Shown: positions 1-7,240, counted from the stretch's first letter. The stretch: DNA of 13,150 bases from Pseudomonadota bacterium (GCA_021802595.1 JAJZRT010000033.1:1-13150), one strand, 5' to 3'. The notes: a model not told the origin generated them from the letters alone. Made by a program: numbers and translations.

Positions 1-760
1 ACGTCCGCGGCCGGATGACGACGTCCGCATCCTCCAGCTGGTAGTGGCTGATGGCATGACCCATGATGGCGAAGGTCTGCAGCAGCACGTCCATCGTGCT
101 GGCGAGCTTCTCCCTGCGGTTCACGTTGGAGATGTCCACCGCGATGACGAAGTCCGCGCCCATGGCCCGCGCGGCCTGCGCCGGCACCGGCGACGTGAGG
201 CCGCCATCCACGTAATCCCGGCCGTTGATATTGACCGGCTGGAACACCCCCGGCACGGCGCTGGAGGCACGGACCGCCATGCCGGTATTGCCCTGGCGGA
301 AGAGCACCATCTCGCCGCTTTGCAGGTCAGTGGCCACCACCCCCAGGGGCTTCGGCAACTTCTGGATCGGCAGGTTGCGCACCTTCTGGTTGATGAAATC
401 CTGCAGCGCCTCGCCCTTCAGCACGCCGCGGTTGGGCAGCGTCCAGTCCGCCACCATGTCCTCCTGCATCCACAGAGCCAGCTGCTGCAGCTCGAACCCG
501 CTCATGCCCGATGCGTAGAGCGCGCCCACCACCGACCCCGCGCTGGTGCCCACCACCATGCTGGGTTCGATACCCTGCGCCTCCAGCGCCTTGATCACGC
601 CGATGTGGGCGAAGCCGCGCGCCGCGCCTCCTCCAAGGACCAGGGCGATTTTAAGCGGCGGCTTCGGCGTGGGCGGGGGGACGGGGGGCGTCGGCGGGGG
701 TGGGGTGACTGCACAGGCGGACAGCAGGGCGGCGAGCAGGAACAGGGTGAGACGGCGCAT
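1..760 (-). CDS. Patatin-like phospholipase lipoprotein, 3' end cut by window edge
   Basis: Read on the minus strand from ATG at 760, the frame stays open to base 1, giving 253 codons without a stop. The N-terminus is a lipoprotein signal with lipobox LSAC (Cys16), followed by a Pro/Thr-rich linker (residues 19-35). The patatin hydrolase core begins near residue 37. It shows the oxyanion-hole loop GGGAARG (43-49), the nucleophile elbow GTSAG (Ser73) and the DGG motif with the catalytic Asp185, so both members of the Ser-Asp dyad are present. The family (RssA/NTE-like) hydrolyses lipid acyl esters. The lipobox places this one at the membrane facing the periplasm. No convincing Shine-Dalgarno sequence precedes the ATG, but the lipobox supports the start. 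It lies 212 nt downstream of trxC on the same strand. A CCCCATAAT stretch (RC of 789-797) ahead of it could be a -10 element, so it may have its own promoter. Substrate unknown. Confidence 0.93.
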   Translation of the reverse strand, partial: MRRLTLFLLAALLSACAVTPPPPTPPVPPPTPKPPLKIALVLGGGAARGFAHIGVIKALEAQGIEPSMVVGTSAGSVVGALYASGMSGFELQQLALWMQEDMVADWTLPNRGVLKGEALQDFINQKVRNLPIQKLPKPLGVVATDLQSGEMVLFRQGNTGMAVRASSAVPGVFQPVNINGRDYVDGGLTSPVPAQAARAMGADFVIAVDISNVNRREKLASTMDVLLQTFAIMGHAISHYQLEDADVVIRPRT

Positions 761-939
761 GAATAAAACCAGGCTTTTTGGAAGCCGGATTATGGGGGAT
801 GGCGACCGAAGCGGGTAGCTCGACGGTGGCCGGTGGCACCCATGCGTCGGGTGTTGCTTGGGAGCCCGGGATCGGTGGGTCACGGACGGCCGGGAACGGA
901 CGTTTGGCTTGATGGGGACGTCGCATCCTTGCCATTACA

Positions 940-958
940 GGCGCGCACTTCGCACGCC
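940..958 (-). other. Stem-loop just downstream of trxC
   Basis: Seven-base arms (940-946 and 952-958, one G-U pair) close a five-base loop, starting 15 nt after the trxC stop codon. No T-run follows, so it is not a classical intrinsic terminator. It could slow 3' exonucleases at the end of the proteostasis operon or partly attenuate read-through into the patatin gene. Its role is inference only. Confidence 0.3.
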
Positions 959-972
959 AATTGCACCCTGGA

Positions 973-1410
973 TCAGTCCAGATGGGCCTGCACCCAGCGC
1001 ACGATTTCCTGCGCGCCCATGGCGCCGGGCTGGCGCGCGATCTCGCGCCCGCCCGAGAACAGCGCCAGGGTCGGGATGCTGCGGATGCCGAACTGGGCGC
1101 CGAGCTGCTGCTCGGCCTCGGTGTCGACCTTGGCGAGCCGCACCCCGGGTTCGAGCAGGCGCGCCGCCTGCTCGAACTGCGGCGCCATCATCTTGCACGG
1201 CCCGCACCACGGGGCCCAGAAATCCACCAGCACCGGGATGTCGCTGCGCTGGATGTGTTTGCCGAACGTGGCGGCGGTGAGCGCCACCGGATGGCCGCTG
1301 AACAGCGGCTGGTGGCACTGGCCGCACCTGGGGTCCTGCGCCAGCCGGTCGGCGGGAACGCGGTTCACCGCGTGGCAGTGGGGACAGACGATGTGGCGTG
1401 AATCGCTCAT
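973..1410 (-). CDS. trxC: Thioredoxin 2 (TrxC type) with N-terminal zinc motif
   Basis: A 145-residue cytoplasmic thioredoxin. The N-terminal extension has two CxxC pairs (Cys9/Cys12 and Cys29/Cys32), the zinc-binding hallmark that separates TrxC from TrxA. The thioredoxin fold follows, with active site WCGPC (Cys69/Cys72) and the cis-proline segment SIPT. There is no signal peptide. The family reduces protein disulfides using electrons from thioredoxin reductase, and in E. coli TrxC is linked to oxidative stress. The start is set by GGAG eight bases upstream of the ATG. It is the last gene of the tight minus-strand run, 32 nt after ftsH, so it is probably co-transcribed with the chaperone and protease genes. 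A thioredoxin is also a recurrent member of heat-resistance islands, which suits this context. Confidence 0.95.
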   Translation of the reverse strand: MSDSRHIVCPHCHAVNRVPADRLAQDPRCGQCHQPLFSGHPVALTAATFGKHIQRSDIPVLVDFWAPWCGPCKMMAPQFEQAARLLEPGVRLAKVDTEAEQQLGAQFGIRSIPTLALFSGGREIARQPGAMGAQEIVRWVQAHLD

Positions 1411-1442
1411 GGTGTTCTCCGTGAAACGGGTTGCGTTGCGCT

Positions 1443-3290
1443 CTATGTGGGGCTGGATTCGCCGCTGCCAAGCGCGGGCCTGCGCAAATCCCGGGTCAGC
1501 TCGCGGATAGCGTTTTCGTCCAGGGTTTCGCGGGCGAGCAGTTCGCGCGCGCAGCGCTCGAGCACCGCGCGGTTGTCCTCGAGCAGACCCGAGGCGCGGT
1601 TGAACACCTTCATGACGATGCCGCGCACGGCCCCGTCGATGCGGGCCTGGGTCGATTCCGCCACGCGGCAGCCGCCGGCGACCATGTCGGGCACGTCGAG
1701 GAAGCGCGGGCGCTGCGCGTCATAGGCGATGTAGCCGAGATCCTCGTCCATGCCGTAGCGGGTGATCATGTCGCGGGCGATGTCGGTGGCTTTCGCCAGG
1801 TCGTCGGCCGCGCCGGTGGTGAGCTCGCCGAACACCAGCTTTTCCGCGGCGCGCCCGCCGAGCAGCACGGCGATCTTGTTCTCCAGTTCCTGCCGCGTCA
1901 TCAGGTAGCGGTCCTCGGTGGGGCGCTGGATGGTGTAGCCGAGCGCGCCGATGCCGCGCGGGATGATCGAGACCTTGTGCACCGGGTCGGTGCCGGGCAG
2001 CGCCAGCGCCACCAGCGCGTGGCCCATTTCGTGGTAGGCCACGGTCTCGCGTTCCTTGTCGTTGAGGATGCGGTTCTTCTTTTCCAGGCCGGCGACGATG
2101 CGCTCGACCGCGGCGGTGAAGTCGGCCAGCGTCACCGCGTCGGCCTTGCGGCGCGTCGCCATCAGCGCCGCCTCGTTCGCCAGGTTGGCGAGATCGGCGC
2201 CGGAAAAGCCGGTGGTGAGCGCGGCCACCTGTTCCAGGTCGACCTCGGGCGCGAGCTTGATCTTCCTGACATGCACCTTGAGGATGGCCAGCCGGCCCTG
2301 CTTGTCGGGGCGGTCGACCAGCACCTGGCGGTCGAAGCGGCCGGCGCGCAACAGCGCGGGGTCGAGGATCTCCGGCCGGTTGGTGGCGGCGAGGATGATC
2401 AGCCCCACCGAGCTGTCGAAGCCGTCCATTTCGGTGAGCAGCTGGTTCAAGGTCTGCTCGCGCTCGTCGTGGCCGCCGATGGGCCCGGCCGCGCCGCGCG
2501 CGCGGCCCAGGGCGTCGAGCTCGTCGATGAAGATGATGGCCGGCGCCTTCCCGCGCGCCTGCTCGAACAGGTCGCGCACGCGCGCCGCGCCGACGCCGAC
2601 GAACATTTCCACGAACTCGGAACCGGAGATGGAGAAGAAGGGCACCGCCGCCTCGCCGGCCACCGCCTTGGCCAGCAGCGTCTTGCCGGTGCCGGGCGGG
2701 CCCACCAGCAGCACGCCCTTGGGGATGCGCGCGCCGAGCCGGCCGTATTCCTGCGGATTCTTCAGGAAATCCACCACCTCGGCGAGTTCCGCCTTGGCCT
2801 CGTCCACGCCGGCGACGTCGGCGAAGGTGACGCCGGTGTCCTTCTCCACGTAGACCTTGGCGCGGCTCTTGCCGAGGGTCATGAAGCCGCCCATGCCCTG
2901 CTTCTCGGCAAAGCGGCGGAACAGGAAGAACCATACCGCGAAGAAGGCCACCGCCGGCAGCACCCACGACAGCAGATCGCGCAGGAAGGTGCTCTCGATC
3001 ACGCGCGCGTAGGGCACGCCGTACTGCGACAGGCGCGCGGCGAGATCGGGCTCGACGCGGGTGGCGACGATCACCGTCTTGCCCTTCGCGTCGGGGTTTT
3101 TCAGCTTGCCGGTGAGCGTCTTGTCCGACACCAGCACCTCGGCCACGCGGCCCTCCTTCAGCGCCTGCTCGAATTCGCTGTACGGCACCGGCTCCACGCT
3201 GCTTGCCGCCTGCCACCAGTTTTGCAGCGTCAACAGCAGCATGATGGCGATCAGCCAGTAGGTGAGATTCCATTGGGTTTTCTGTTCCAT
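1443..3290 (-). CDS. ftsH: FtsH-family membrane AAA+ zinc metalloprotease
   Basis: A 615-residue ATP-dependent protease anchored in the inner membrane. Transmembrane helices lie at about 10-22 and 107-124, with a small periplasmic domain between them. The AAA+ module has Walker A GPPGTGKT (197-204), pore loop FVGVG (230-234), Walker B IIFIDE (252-257) and the second region of homology with Arg315 and Arg318. The peptidase has zinc motif HEMGH (420-424) and a probable third ligand Asp497. The zinc motif differs from the usual HEAGH by Ala to Met, which keeps both histidines and the glutamate. At 615 residues it is a little shorter than E. coli FtsH (644), mainly at the C-terminus. The family degrades misassembled membrane proteins and some cytosolic regulators, including sigma-32 in E. 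coli. Its setting in a chaperone operon, rather than beside rrmJ/ftsJ and folP, suggests an accessory stress paralogue; that is inference. It starts 15 nt after the M48 gene. Confidence 0.96.
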   Translation of the reverse strand: MEQKTQWNLTYWLIAIMLLLTLQNWWQAASSVEPVPYSEFEQALKEGRVAEVLVSDKTLTGKLKNPDAKGKTVIVATRVEPDLAARLSQYGVPYARVIESTFLRDLLSWVLPAVAFFAVWFFLFRRFAEKQGMGGFMTLGKSRAKVYVEKDTGVTFADVAGVDEAKAELAEVVDFLKNPQEYGRLGARIPKGVLLVGPPGTGKTLLAKAVAGEAAVPFFSISGSEFVEMFVGVGAARVRDLFEQARGKAPAIIFIDELDALGRARGAAGPIGGHDEREQTLNQLLTEMDGFDSSVGLIILAATNRPEILDPALLRAGRFDRQVLVDRPDKQGRLAILKVHVRKIKLAPEVDLEQVAALTTGFSGADLANLANEAALMATRRKADAVTLADFTAAVERIVAGLEKKNRILNDKERETVAYHEMGHALVALALPGTDPVHKVSIIPRGIGALGYTIQRPTEDRYLMTRQELENKIAVLLGGRAAEKLVFGELTTGAADDLAKATDIARDMITRYGMDEDLGYIAYDAQRPRFLDVPDMVAGGCRVAESTQARIDGAVRGIVMKVFNRASGLLEDNRAVLERCARELLARETLDENAIRELTRDLRRPALGSGESSPT

Positions 3291-3305
3291 GCATGTCCCT
3301 CGCGA

Positions 3306-4250
3306 CTAGCGCCAGATGCCGCCGGGATGCCAGCGCGGCACGCCGCGGGCAGGCGGCGCGGCAGCGGGTGTGTCGGCCGCCACCTGCCAGGCATCGGGCG
3401 TGGCCGGCTGCGCCAGCGACAGCAGGCGGCGGATGCGTTCCTCGGTCGCGGGATGGGTGCGCAGCCAGGAGGGTTCGGGGTTGCCCCATCCCGGCAGCAG
3501 CCAGCCCCGCCAGCTGCCCGACACCCGCTCGATCTTGGCCAGCGCCGAGGCCAGCGCCTGCGGGTCGCCGGTGAGGCGCGCGGCGGCGAGGTCGGCATCG
3601 AACTCGCGCACCCGCGACAGTCCGAGTTGCGCGAGCAGGGCGAGATGCGGCGAGAAGGCGAGCACCAAAAGGCCCAGCCAGGGCACGTCGGCCTCGCCCG
3701 CCAGCCAGCCCGGCAACAGCAGGATCAGGAAGGCCTGCCCCGCCAATGCGAACACGCCGGTCAAGCGGCTGACGTAGTCGGCGAGGTTCATCACCTTGAG
3801 ATCGTCATGGGCGATGTGGGCGATTTCGTGGGCCAGCACGCCCGCCAGCTCGCGCGGGCCGAGGCTGGCGAGCAGACCGTCAGTGAGCGCGATTGCCGAC
3901 TGCCGCCGGTTGCCGACGGCGAAGGCGTTGACCACGGGGCTGGGAACGAAATGCGGCGCGGGCACTGCAGGCAGTCCCGCGCGCGCGGCCAGCCCCTGCA
4001 GCGTGCGCCAGAGCTGCGGCGCCTCGGCCGGATCGATCGGACGCGCCCGGTACAACGCGAGGGTGAGCCGGGTGGCCGCCAGCGGCTCCACCACCAGGGT
4101 GGCGAGCGTGGCGGCCAGCGCCAGCCACAGGCCGCTCTCGCCGAACAGGACGTACCCGGCCAGGCCGCCGATGGCGAACAGTGCGACGACCAGCAGCAGC
4201 GTCTGCAGGCGGTTGGCGGCGTCATGCCCGGACAGGGCCACGCGGTTCAT
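3306..4250 (-). CDS. M48-family (HtpX-like) membrane metalloprotease
   Basis: A 314-residue integral membrane zinc protease. Hydrophobic segments lie near 16-38, 42-60, 165-185 and 190-210. The HEXXH motif is HEIAH (141-145), preceded by GVLA, and the third zinc ligand is Glu216 in REFDAD. A THP motif (265-267) with following arginines matches the conserved C-terminal part of M48B proteases (THPATEERI). The active site should face the cytoplasm, as in HtpX, where it cooperates with FtsH in removing damaged membrane proteins. Placement directly between cbpM and ftsH fits that partnership. The start is 4 nt past the cbpM stop, with only a weak purine-rich ribosome site, so translation is probably coupled. 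The C-terminal tail (281-314) is proline- and alanine-rich. I call it HtpX-like rather than htpX because the overall match cannot be measured here. Confidence 0.92.
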   Translation of the reverse strand: MNRVALSGHDAANRLQTLLLVVALFAIGGLAGYVLFGESGLWLALAATLATLVVEPLAATRLTLALYRARPIDPAEAPQLWRTLQGLAARAGLPAVPAPHFVPSPVVNAFAVGNRRQSAIALTDGLLASLGPRELAGVLAHEIAHIAHDDLKVMNLADYVSRLTGVFALAGQAFLILLLPGWLAGEADVPWLGLLVLAFSPHLALLAQLGLSRVREFDADLAAARLTGDPQALASALAKIERVSGSWRGWLLPGWGNPEPSWLRTHPATEERIRRLLSLAQPATPDAWQVAADTPAAAPPARGVPRWHPGGIWR

Positions 4251-4254
4251 CGCT

Positions 4255-4560
4255 TCATCCGCCGAGCCGGTGCACGCGGGTGCGCAACGCGTCCAGTTCC
4301 TCCAGCAGGTCGGCCACCAGCGCCGCGAGTTCGGGCACGGCGTCGAAATCGCGCTCCAGTTCGCGCATGCGCTGGGCGTGGACGAGCGCCGCGCCGGAAA
4401 AACGCCACACCCCGGCGACGCTTTCGGCGTGCGGAATCAGTCCTTCTTCCAGATGCCGGACGAGCCAGTCCGGCTCGACGGCGCACGCGGCGGCCATCTG
4501 CTCCAGCGTCAGCCAGCTGTCCTCCATCAGGGTGCCGATCAGGATGTCGTCGTCACGCAT
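4255..4560 (-). CDS. cbpM: CbpM-type chaperone modulator (MerR-like fold)
   Basis: A 101-residue protein with an N-terminal helix-turn-helix-like segment (residues about 16-60, including LTLEQMAAACAVEP and the wing-like GVWRFSGAAL). A charged C-terminal helix follows (61-98). This is the CbpM/MerR_2 pattern. CbpM proteins bind the J-domain of CbpA and stop it from stimulating DnaK. The assignment rests on the pattern plus the position immediately after cbpA, the standard pairing. Only 3 nt separate the cbpA stop from this ATG. Its ribosome site AAGGGAG lies inside the end of cbpA, so the two are translationally coupled and probably made in fixed ratio. Confidence 0.88.
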   Translation of the reverse strand: MRDDDILIGTLMEDSWLTLEQMAAACAVEPDWLVRHLEEGLIPHAESVAGVWRFSGAALVHAQRMRELERDFDAVPELAALVADLLEELDALRTRVHRLGG

Positions 4561-4563
4561 GAC

Positions 4564-5520
4564 TCATCTCCCTTGCCGTGGATCGAAGGCGAATTCCTTC
4601 GCCATCTGTTCATAGAATTCTCGCGCGCGCGGCGTGTCGGCTGGCGGCAGCACGACCTCGACGGTCAGCAGGAGATCGCCCGGCGGTTCGCCGGGAATGC
4701 CCTTGCCGCGCACCCGCAACTGGCGGCCGGACTGCGCGCCCTCGGGGATGCGCACCTTCACGGGGCCGCCCGGCAGGTCGACGCTGACGACCGCGCCCAG
4801 CGCCGCTTCCCAGGGCGCCACCGGCAGCGTCATGTAAAGGTCACGCCCCTCCACGCGAAAACGCGGATGCGGCTTGAACTGCACCTCCAGCAGCAGGTCG
4901 CCGGGCGCCCCGCCCTGGAACCCCGGCGCGCCCTGGCCGGCGAGGCGGATCACCTGGCCGGCCTTGATGCCCTTGGGAATCTTCACGTTGAGCGTGCGCG
5001 ACTCCAGCGTCACCCGGCCCTGGGCGTCCATCTTGGGCGCGCGCAGCGAGATCTGCCGGGTGGCGCCGGTGAAGGCATCCTCCAGGTCGAGCAGCACCTT
5101 GGCGTGATGGTCCTCGCCCTGCATGCGACCGCCGCCGCGGCCGGCATGGGCCTGGCCGAAGTCGCGCCCGCCCATGCCGGCGCGACCGAAGATCTGCTCG
5201 AAGAAATCGGAAAAGCCCGCCGCCTCGTCCGGGCGGTAGCCGTGGCCGGAAAACTCGAAGCCGGCGTCCCAGTCGGGCGGCGGCCGGAAGTCCTTCCCCG
5301 GTTGGTAGCCCTTGCCCAGCTGGTCGTAGGCCACGCGCTTCTCCGGATCGGACAGCACCGCGTAGGCCTCGTTGACGTCCTTCATGCGCGCCTCGGCGTC
5401 CTTTTCCTTGGACACGTCCGGGTGGTACTTGCGCGCCAGCTTGCGGAAGGCCTTCTTGATGTCGTCTGCCGTGGCGTCGCGCGGCACGCCCAGCACCTCG
5501 TAGTAGTCCCTGAATTGCAT
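4564..5520 (-). CDS. cbpA: CbpA/DnaJ-class J-domain co-chaperone
   Basis: A 318-residue co-chaperone. The J-domain spans residues 4-70 and carries the HPD signature (33-35) needed to stimulate the ATPase of DnaK/Hsp70. A Gly/Phe-rich region follows (about 86-135). The two C-terminal substrate-binding subdomains (about 140-305) contain the repeated IPKG...G and IPEG...G signatures (181-200 and 258-275). There is no cysteine zinc-finger domain, so it is a class II (CbpA) J-protein rather than DnaJ. It is the first gene of the minus-strand operon and has a sigma-32-like promoter about 50-75 nt upstream. The ribosome site (AAGAAG) is modest. It is followed immediately by its modulator gene cbpM. 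Confidence 0.95.
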   Translation of the reverse strand: MQFRDYYEVLGVPRDATADDIKKAFRKLARKYHPDVSKEKDAEARMKDVNEAYAVLSDPEKRVAYDQLGKGYQPGKDFRPPPDWDAGFEFSGHGYRPDEAAGFSDFFEQIFGRAGMGGRDFGQAHAGRGGGRMQGEDHHAKVLLDLEDAFTGATRQISLRAPKMDAQGRVTLESRTLNVKIPKGIKAGQVIRLAGQGAPGFQGGAPGDLLLEVQFKPHPRFRVEGRDLYMTLPVAPWEAALGAVVSVDLPGGPVKVRIPEGAQSGRQLRVRGKGIPGEPPGDLLLTVEVVLPPADTPRAREFYEQMAKEFAFDPRQGR

Positions 5521-5570
5521 GGCGATCTTCTTGTCGGATGGAAGGGTTGGTTATGGTCGGCCTGTTTTTT

Positions 5571-5597
5571 ATGGGTGTTCGCCGGCGCGTTTTCAAG
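5571..5597 (-). promoter_or_regulatory. Sigma-32 (RpoH)-type promoter of the cbpA operon
   Basis: On the minus strand a perfect CTTGAA (RC of 5592-5597) and ACCCAT followed by AA (RC of 5571-5576) are separated by 15 nt. The RpoH consensus is CTTGAA, 13-15 nt, then CCCCAT, so only one core base differs. The predicted transcript start falls about 40 nt before the cbpA ATG. All five downstream genes are proteostasis genes, which supports heat-shock control. Confidence 0.72.
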
Positions 5598-5802
5598 GCG
5601 TTGAAATTTATTCTTCGGCTACCAAATAAAACACAGGAACGGCTGCTATGTTTTGTATGCAGGGCCAGATGACGTTTTCATCGTAGCGCATGCGAGCAGG
5701 TTCGTCGTGACAAGACGTGCGCGGCATGAAAACCCCGGCCGGAAGGAAGACACCCGTTCCACCGCCCCCGGCACGCAAGCGTCCGGATTTCATTGTCAAT
5801 GA

Positions 5803-5808
5803 AAGGAG
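5803..5808 (+). promoter_or_regulatory. Ribosome binding site that fixes the dsrC-like start
   Basis: AAGGAG sits 7 nt before the ATG at 5816. The open frame extends upstream to 5717, but the extra 33 residues are proline- and basic-rich, have no family match and no comparable ribosome site. The 5816 start is therefore preferred. Confidence 0.75.
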
Positions 5809-5815
5809 TGAATCG

Positions 5816-6196
5816 ATGGTCAACCCCGTACCCATTCCCATACTCGCCGCGATTCAGGGCAAGCAAATGATCCGCAACCACTGGGGCGACCTGGTGGAAA
5901 TCGACGAGTGGTCGCACGACATCGCACGCAAGCTGGCGGCAGAGGCGGGCATCGAACTGACCGATGCGCACCTGGAAGTGCTGGACTACCTGCGCGACTA
6001 CGTGATCAACCAGGGCGGCAGCGAGGAGGATGCCCACAAGATCCTGCTCGCCCTGGAACACCGTTTCGCCGACCAGGGCGGCAGCCGCTGGCTCTATACG
6101 CTGTTTCCCGGCGGGCCGGTGACCCAGGGCATGAAGATTGCCGGCCTGCCGGAGGCCCCGCACGCAGTCGACCGCTCCTTCGGAACGGCCCGGTAA
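5816..6196 (+). CDS. DsrC/TusE-family protein lacking all cysteines
   Basis: A 126-residue protein recognisable as DsrC/TusE family. It has the EIDEWSHDIARKLAAEAGIELT block (29-49), LEVLDYLRDY (53-62), and the C-terminal signature LYTLFPGGPVTQ...KIAGLP (93-112). In DsrC the C-terminal arm carries two redox cysteines, and TusE keeps only the penultimate one. Here the first position (QACK in DsrC) is Met106 and the second is Ala117. The protein has no cysteine at all and runs on for nine residues past that position (to DRSFGTAR). It therefore cannot carry persulfide or form the trisulfide that DsrC passes to sulfite reductase or that TusE uses in tRNA thiolation. Cysteine-free family members have been suggested to be regulatory. 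It is divergent from the cbpA operon (296 nt between starts) and 144 nt upstream of hsp20 on the same strand, with no clear terminator between them. A stress-linked binding or regulatory role is inference. Confidence 0.85.
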   Translation: MVNPVPIPILAAIQGKQMIRNHWGDLVEIDEWSHDIARKLAAEAGIELTDAHLEVLDYLRDYVINQGGSEEDAHKILLALEHRFADQGGSRWLYTLFPGGPVTQGMKIAGLPEAPHAVDRSFGTAR

Positions 6197-6340
6197 GGAT
6201 GTGCCGTGGCCGGTACCGATTGGCGACAATAAACGGATATGGCGATCTTGAATGTTGAAAAATTTCGCCTAAGCTTGAGGAGCGCCCCCAGACAGCGCGA
6301 GAACCGAATCCATCAACCAACCCATCAGTGAGGAACGATC

Positions 6341-6784
6341 ATGGCCAACATCACCCGTTACGACCCCTTCAACCTGATCAGCAGCGATCCGTTCGGCGAT
6401 CTCGACGAGTTGTTCAAGGGTTTCTTTGTACGCCCCGCCCTGCTGGAGGGCCAGACCAAGATGCAGATCAAGATGGACGTCAAGGAGGACGACAAGGCCT
6501 ATACCGTCCATGCCGACGTCCCGGGCGTGAAGAAGGAGGATATCCAGGTCAGCATCGACGGCAACCAGGTCTCGATCAGCGCCGAGACCAAGGCGGAAAA
6601 GGAAGAGAAAAAAGGCGAGAAAGTGCTGCGCGCCGAGCGCTACTACGGCAAGGTGGAACGCAGCTTCACCCTGCCGCATGAGGTGGACGAGGCTCGCGCC
6701 CAGGCCAAATATACCGATGGCGTCCTGGAACTGACGCTGCCGAAAAAAGCCCCTGCCACGGTCAAGAAGCTCGCGATCCAGTAA
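6341..6784 (+). CDS. hsp20: Small heat-shock protein, Hsp20/alpha-crystallin family
   Basis: A 147-residue ATP-independent holdase. A short N-terminal arm (1-40) precedes the alpha-crystallin domain (about 42-138), which includes DVPGVKKEDIQVSIDG and the signature GVLELTLPK (127-135). The C-terminal tail ends KKLAIQ, which supplies the L-x-I anchor (144-146) used in oligomer assembly. The family binds unfolding proteins and hands them to DnaK/ClpB-type refolding machines. The start is supported by TGAGGA seven bases upstream. A CTTGAA at 6247-6252 would suit a sigma-32 -35 box, but no good -10 follows at the right distance. It is the last gene of the rightward pair and is closed by a strong terminator. 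Confidence 0.96.
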   Translation: MANITRYDPFNLISSDPFGDLDELFKGFFVRPALLEGQTKMQIKMDVKEDDKAYTVHADVPGVKKEDIQVSIDGNQVSISAETKAEKEEKKGEKVLRAERYYGKVERSFTLPHEVDEARAQAKYTDGVLELTLPKKAPATVKKLAIQ

Positions 6785-6802
6785 CTTCCGGAAAAACGGT
6801 CC

Positions 6803-6837
6803 AAGGCGGCGCCACGACATGGGCCGCCGCTTTTTTT
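6803..6837 (+). terminator. Rho-independent terminator after hsp20
   Basis: A GC-rich stem (GCGGCG at 6806-6811 with CGCCGC at 6825-6830, extended by CC/GG past a one-base bulge) closes an 8-base loop. Seven T residues follow directly (6831-6837). It lies 19 nt after the hsp20 stop codon. Confidence 0.9.
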
Positions 6838-6838
6838 G

Positions 6839-7126
6839 TTGATTGCGCTCATCGGGCCTTCAGGCCTGCAACGCGCCCACTTGACGGTGCGCGTTGTCCG
6901 GCCTCGATGCGTGCTTCGCGATTCGCAGATGATTCCCCCTGCCGTGACATTCGGGGAATCGCGTTCAACAGCAGCCGATTGGTCGATCAGGACACGCTGA
7001 CGTCGCGATGACCATTCGACCCTGCCACGCCGATAGACATCCGGTCTCGACAACATTGCGGTCGTTGACAGATCAAAGCGCCAGCGTCGCTTTTGTCAGG
7101 CTGACTGACTGCAATCGATAGTGCAT
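6839..7126. other. Gene-free spacer between hsp20 and the palindromic element
   Basis: I see no supportable gene on either strand here. Open frames crossing it lack ribosome sites and recognisable domains. It holds two inverted repeats: one at 6931-6960, and AAAGCG/CGCTTT at 7075-7093 with a 7-nt loop, outer GACA/TGTC and TTTT on the plus side. It may be decayed sequence or a regulatory spacer; neither can be shown from the sequence. Confidence 0.5.
6931..6960. repeat. Perfect 8-bp inverted repeat, 14-nt loop
   Basis: GATTCCCC at 6931-6938 is exactly complementary to GGGGAATC at 6953-6960. The second arm continues as GGGGAATCGCG, and CGCGATTC just upstream of the first arm offers an alternative pairing with GAATCGCG. 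There is no T-run on either side, so it is not a terminator. It could be a protein-binding dyad or a structured RNA remnant. Confidence 0.45.
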
Positions 7127-7130
7127 TTAG

Positions 7131-7240
7131 GGAAGCGCTGAACAAGTTGATTCCGCTCATGGTTCGACAAGCTCACCACGAACGGAATCAACAAGTTGCC
7201 GTTCGTCCTGAGCTTGTCGAAGGACTTGTTCAGCGCTTCC
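7131..7240. repeat. REP-like nested palindrome with 17-bp terminal inverted repeats
   Basis: GGAAGCGCTGAACAAGT at 7131-7147 is perfectly repeated in inverted form at 7224-7240. Inside it, 7163-7184 (beginning TTCGACAAGCTCA) and 7200-7221 are inverted copies with 20 of 22 matches. GTTGATTCCG (7146-7155) pairs with CGGAATCAAC (7183-7192). The TTCGACAAGCTCA...GAACG core is a well-known interspersed repeat type in beta- and gammaproteobacteria. TTAG stands directly outside both ends (7127-7130 and 7241-7244), as a short target duplication would. It encodes nothing. It may be a non-autonomous element moved by a RAYT or other transposase encoded elsewhere. Confidence 0.82.

Noticed and set aside
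789..797. CCCCATAAT ahead of the patatin gene as a sigma-32 or sigma-70 promoter
   Set aside because: The -10-like stretch is good, but no matching -35 box stands at the right distance.
1431..4562. A 1043-codon open frame on the plus strand opposite ftsH, the M48 gene and cbpM
   Set aside because: It lies exactly antisense to three genes with intact catalytic motifs. Its His/Arg/Ala/Gly-rich composition is what GC-rich codon bias gives in a reverse frame.
3796..5604. A 602-codon plus-strand frame opposite cbpA, cbpM and the M48 gene
   Set aside because: Shadow of the minus-strand operon; no ribosome site or family pattern.
5717..5815. N-terminal extension of the dsrC-like gene
   Set aside because: The 33 extra residues match no family region, and the AAGGAG site fits the start at 5816.
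6247..6252. CTTGAA upstream of hsp20 as a sigma-32 -35 box
   Set aside because: No CCCCAT-like -10 lies 13-15 nt downstream; the best fit (GCCTAA) is poor. Heat control of hsp20 remains possible but is not shown here.
6275..6340. RNA thermometer in the hsp20 leader
   Set aside because: I found no convincing ROSE or fourU pairing with the GAGG ribosome site by eye; a folding calculation would be needed to claim it.
6643..7056. Minus-strand 137-codon frame covering the hsp20 3' end and spacer
   Set aside because: Runs through the hsp20 coding region and its terminator, with no domain or ribosome site.
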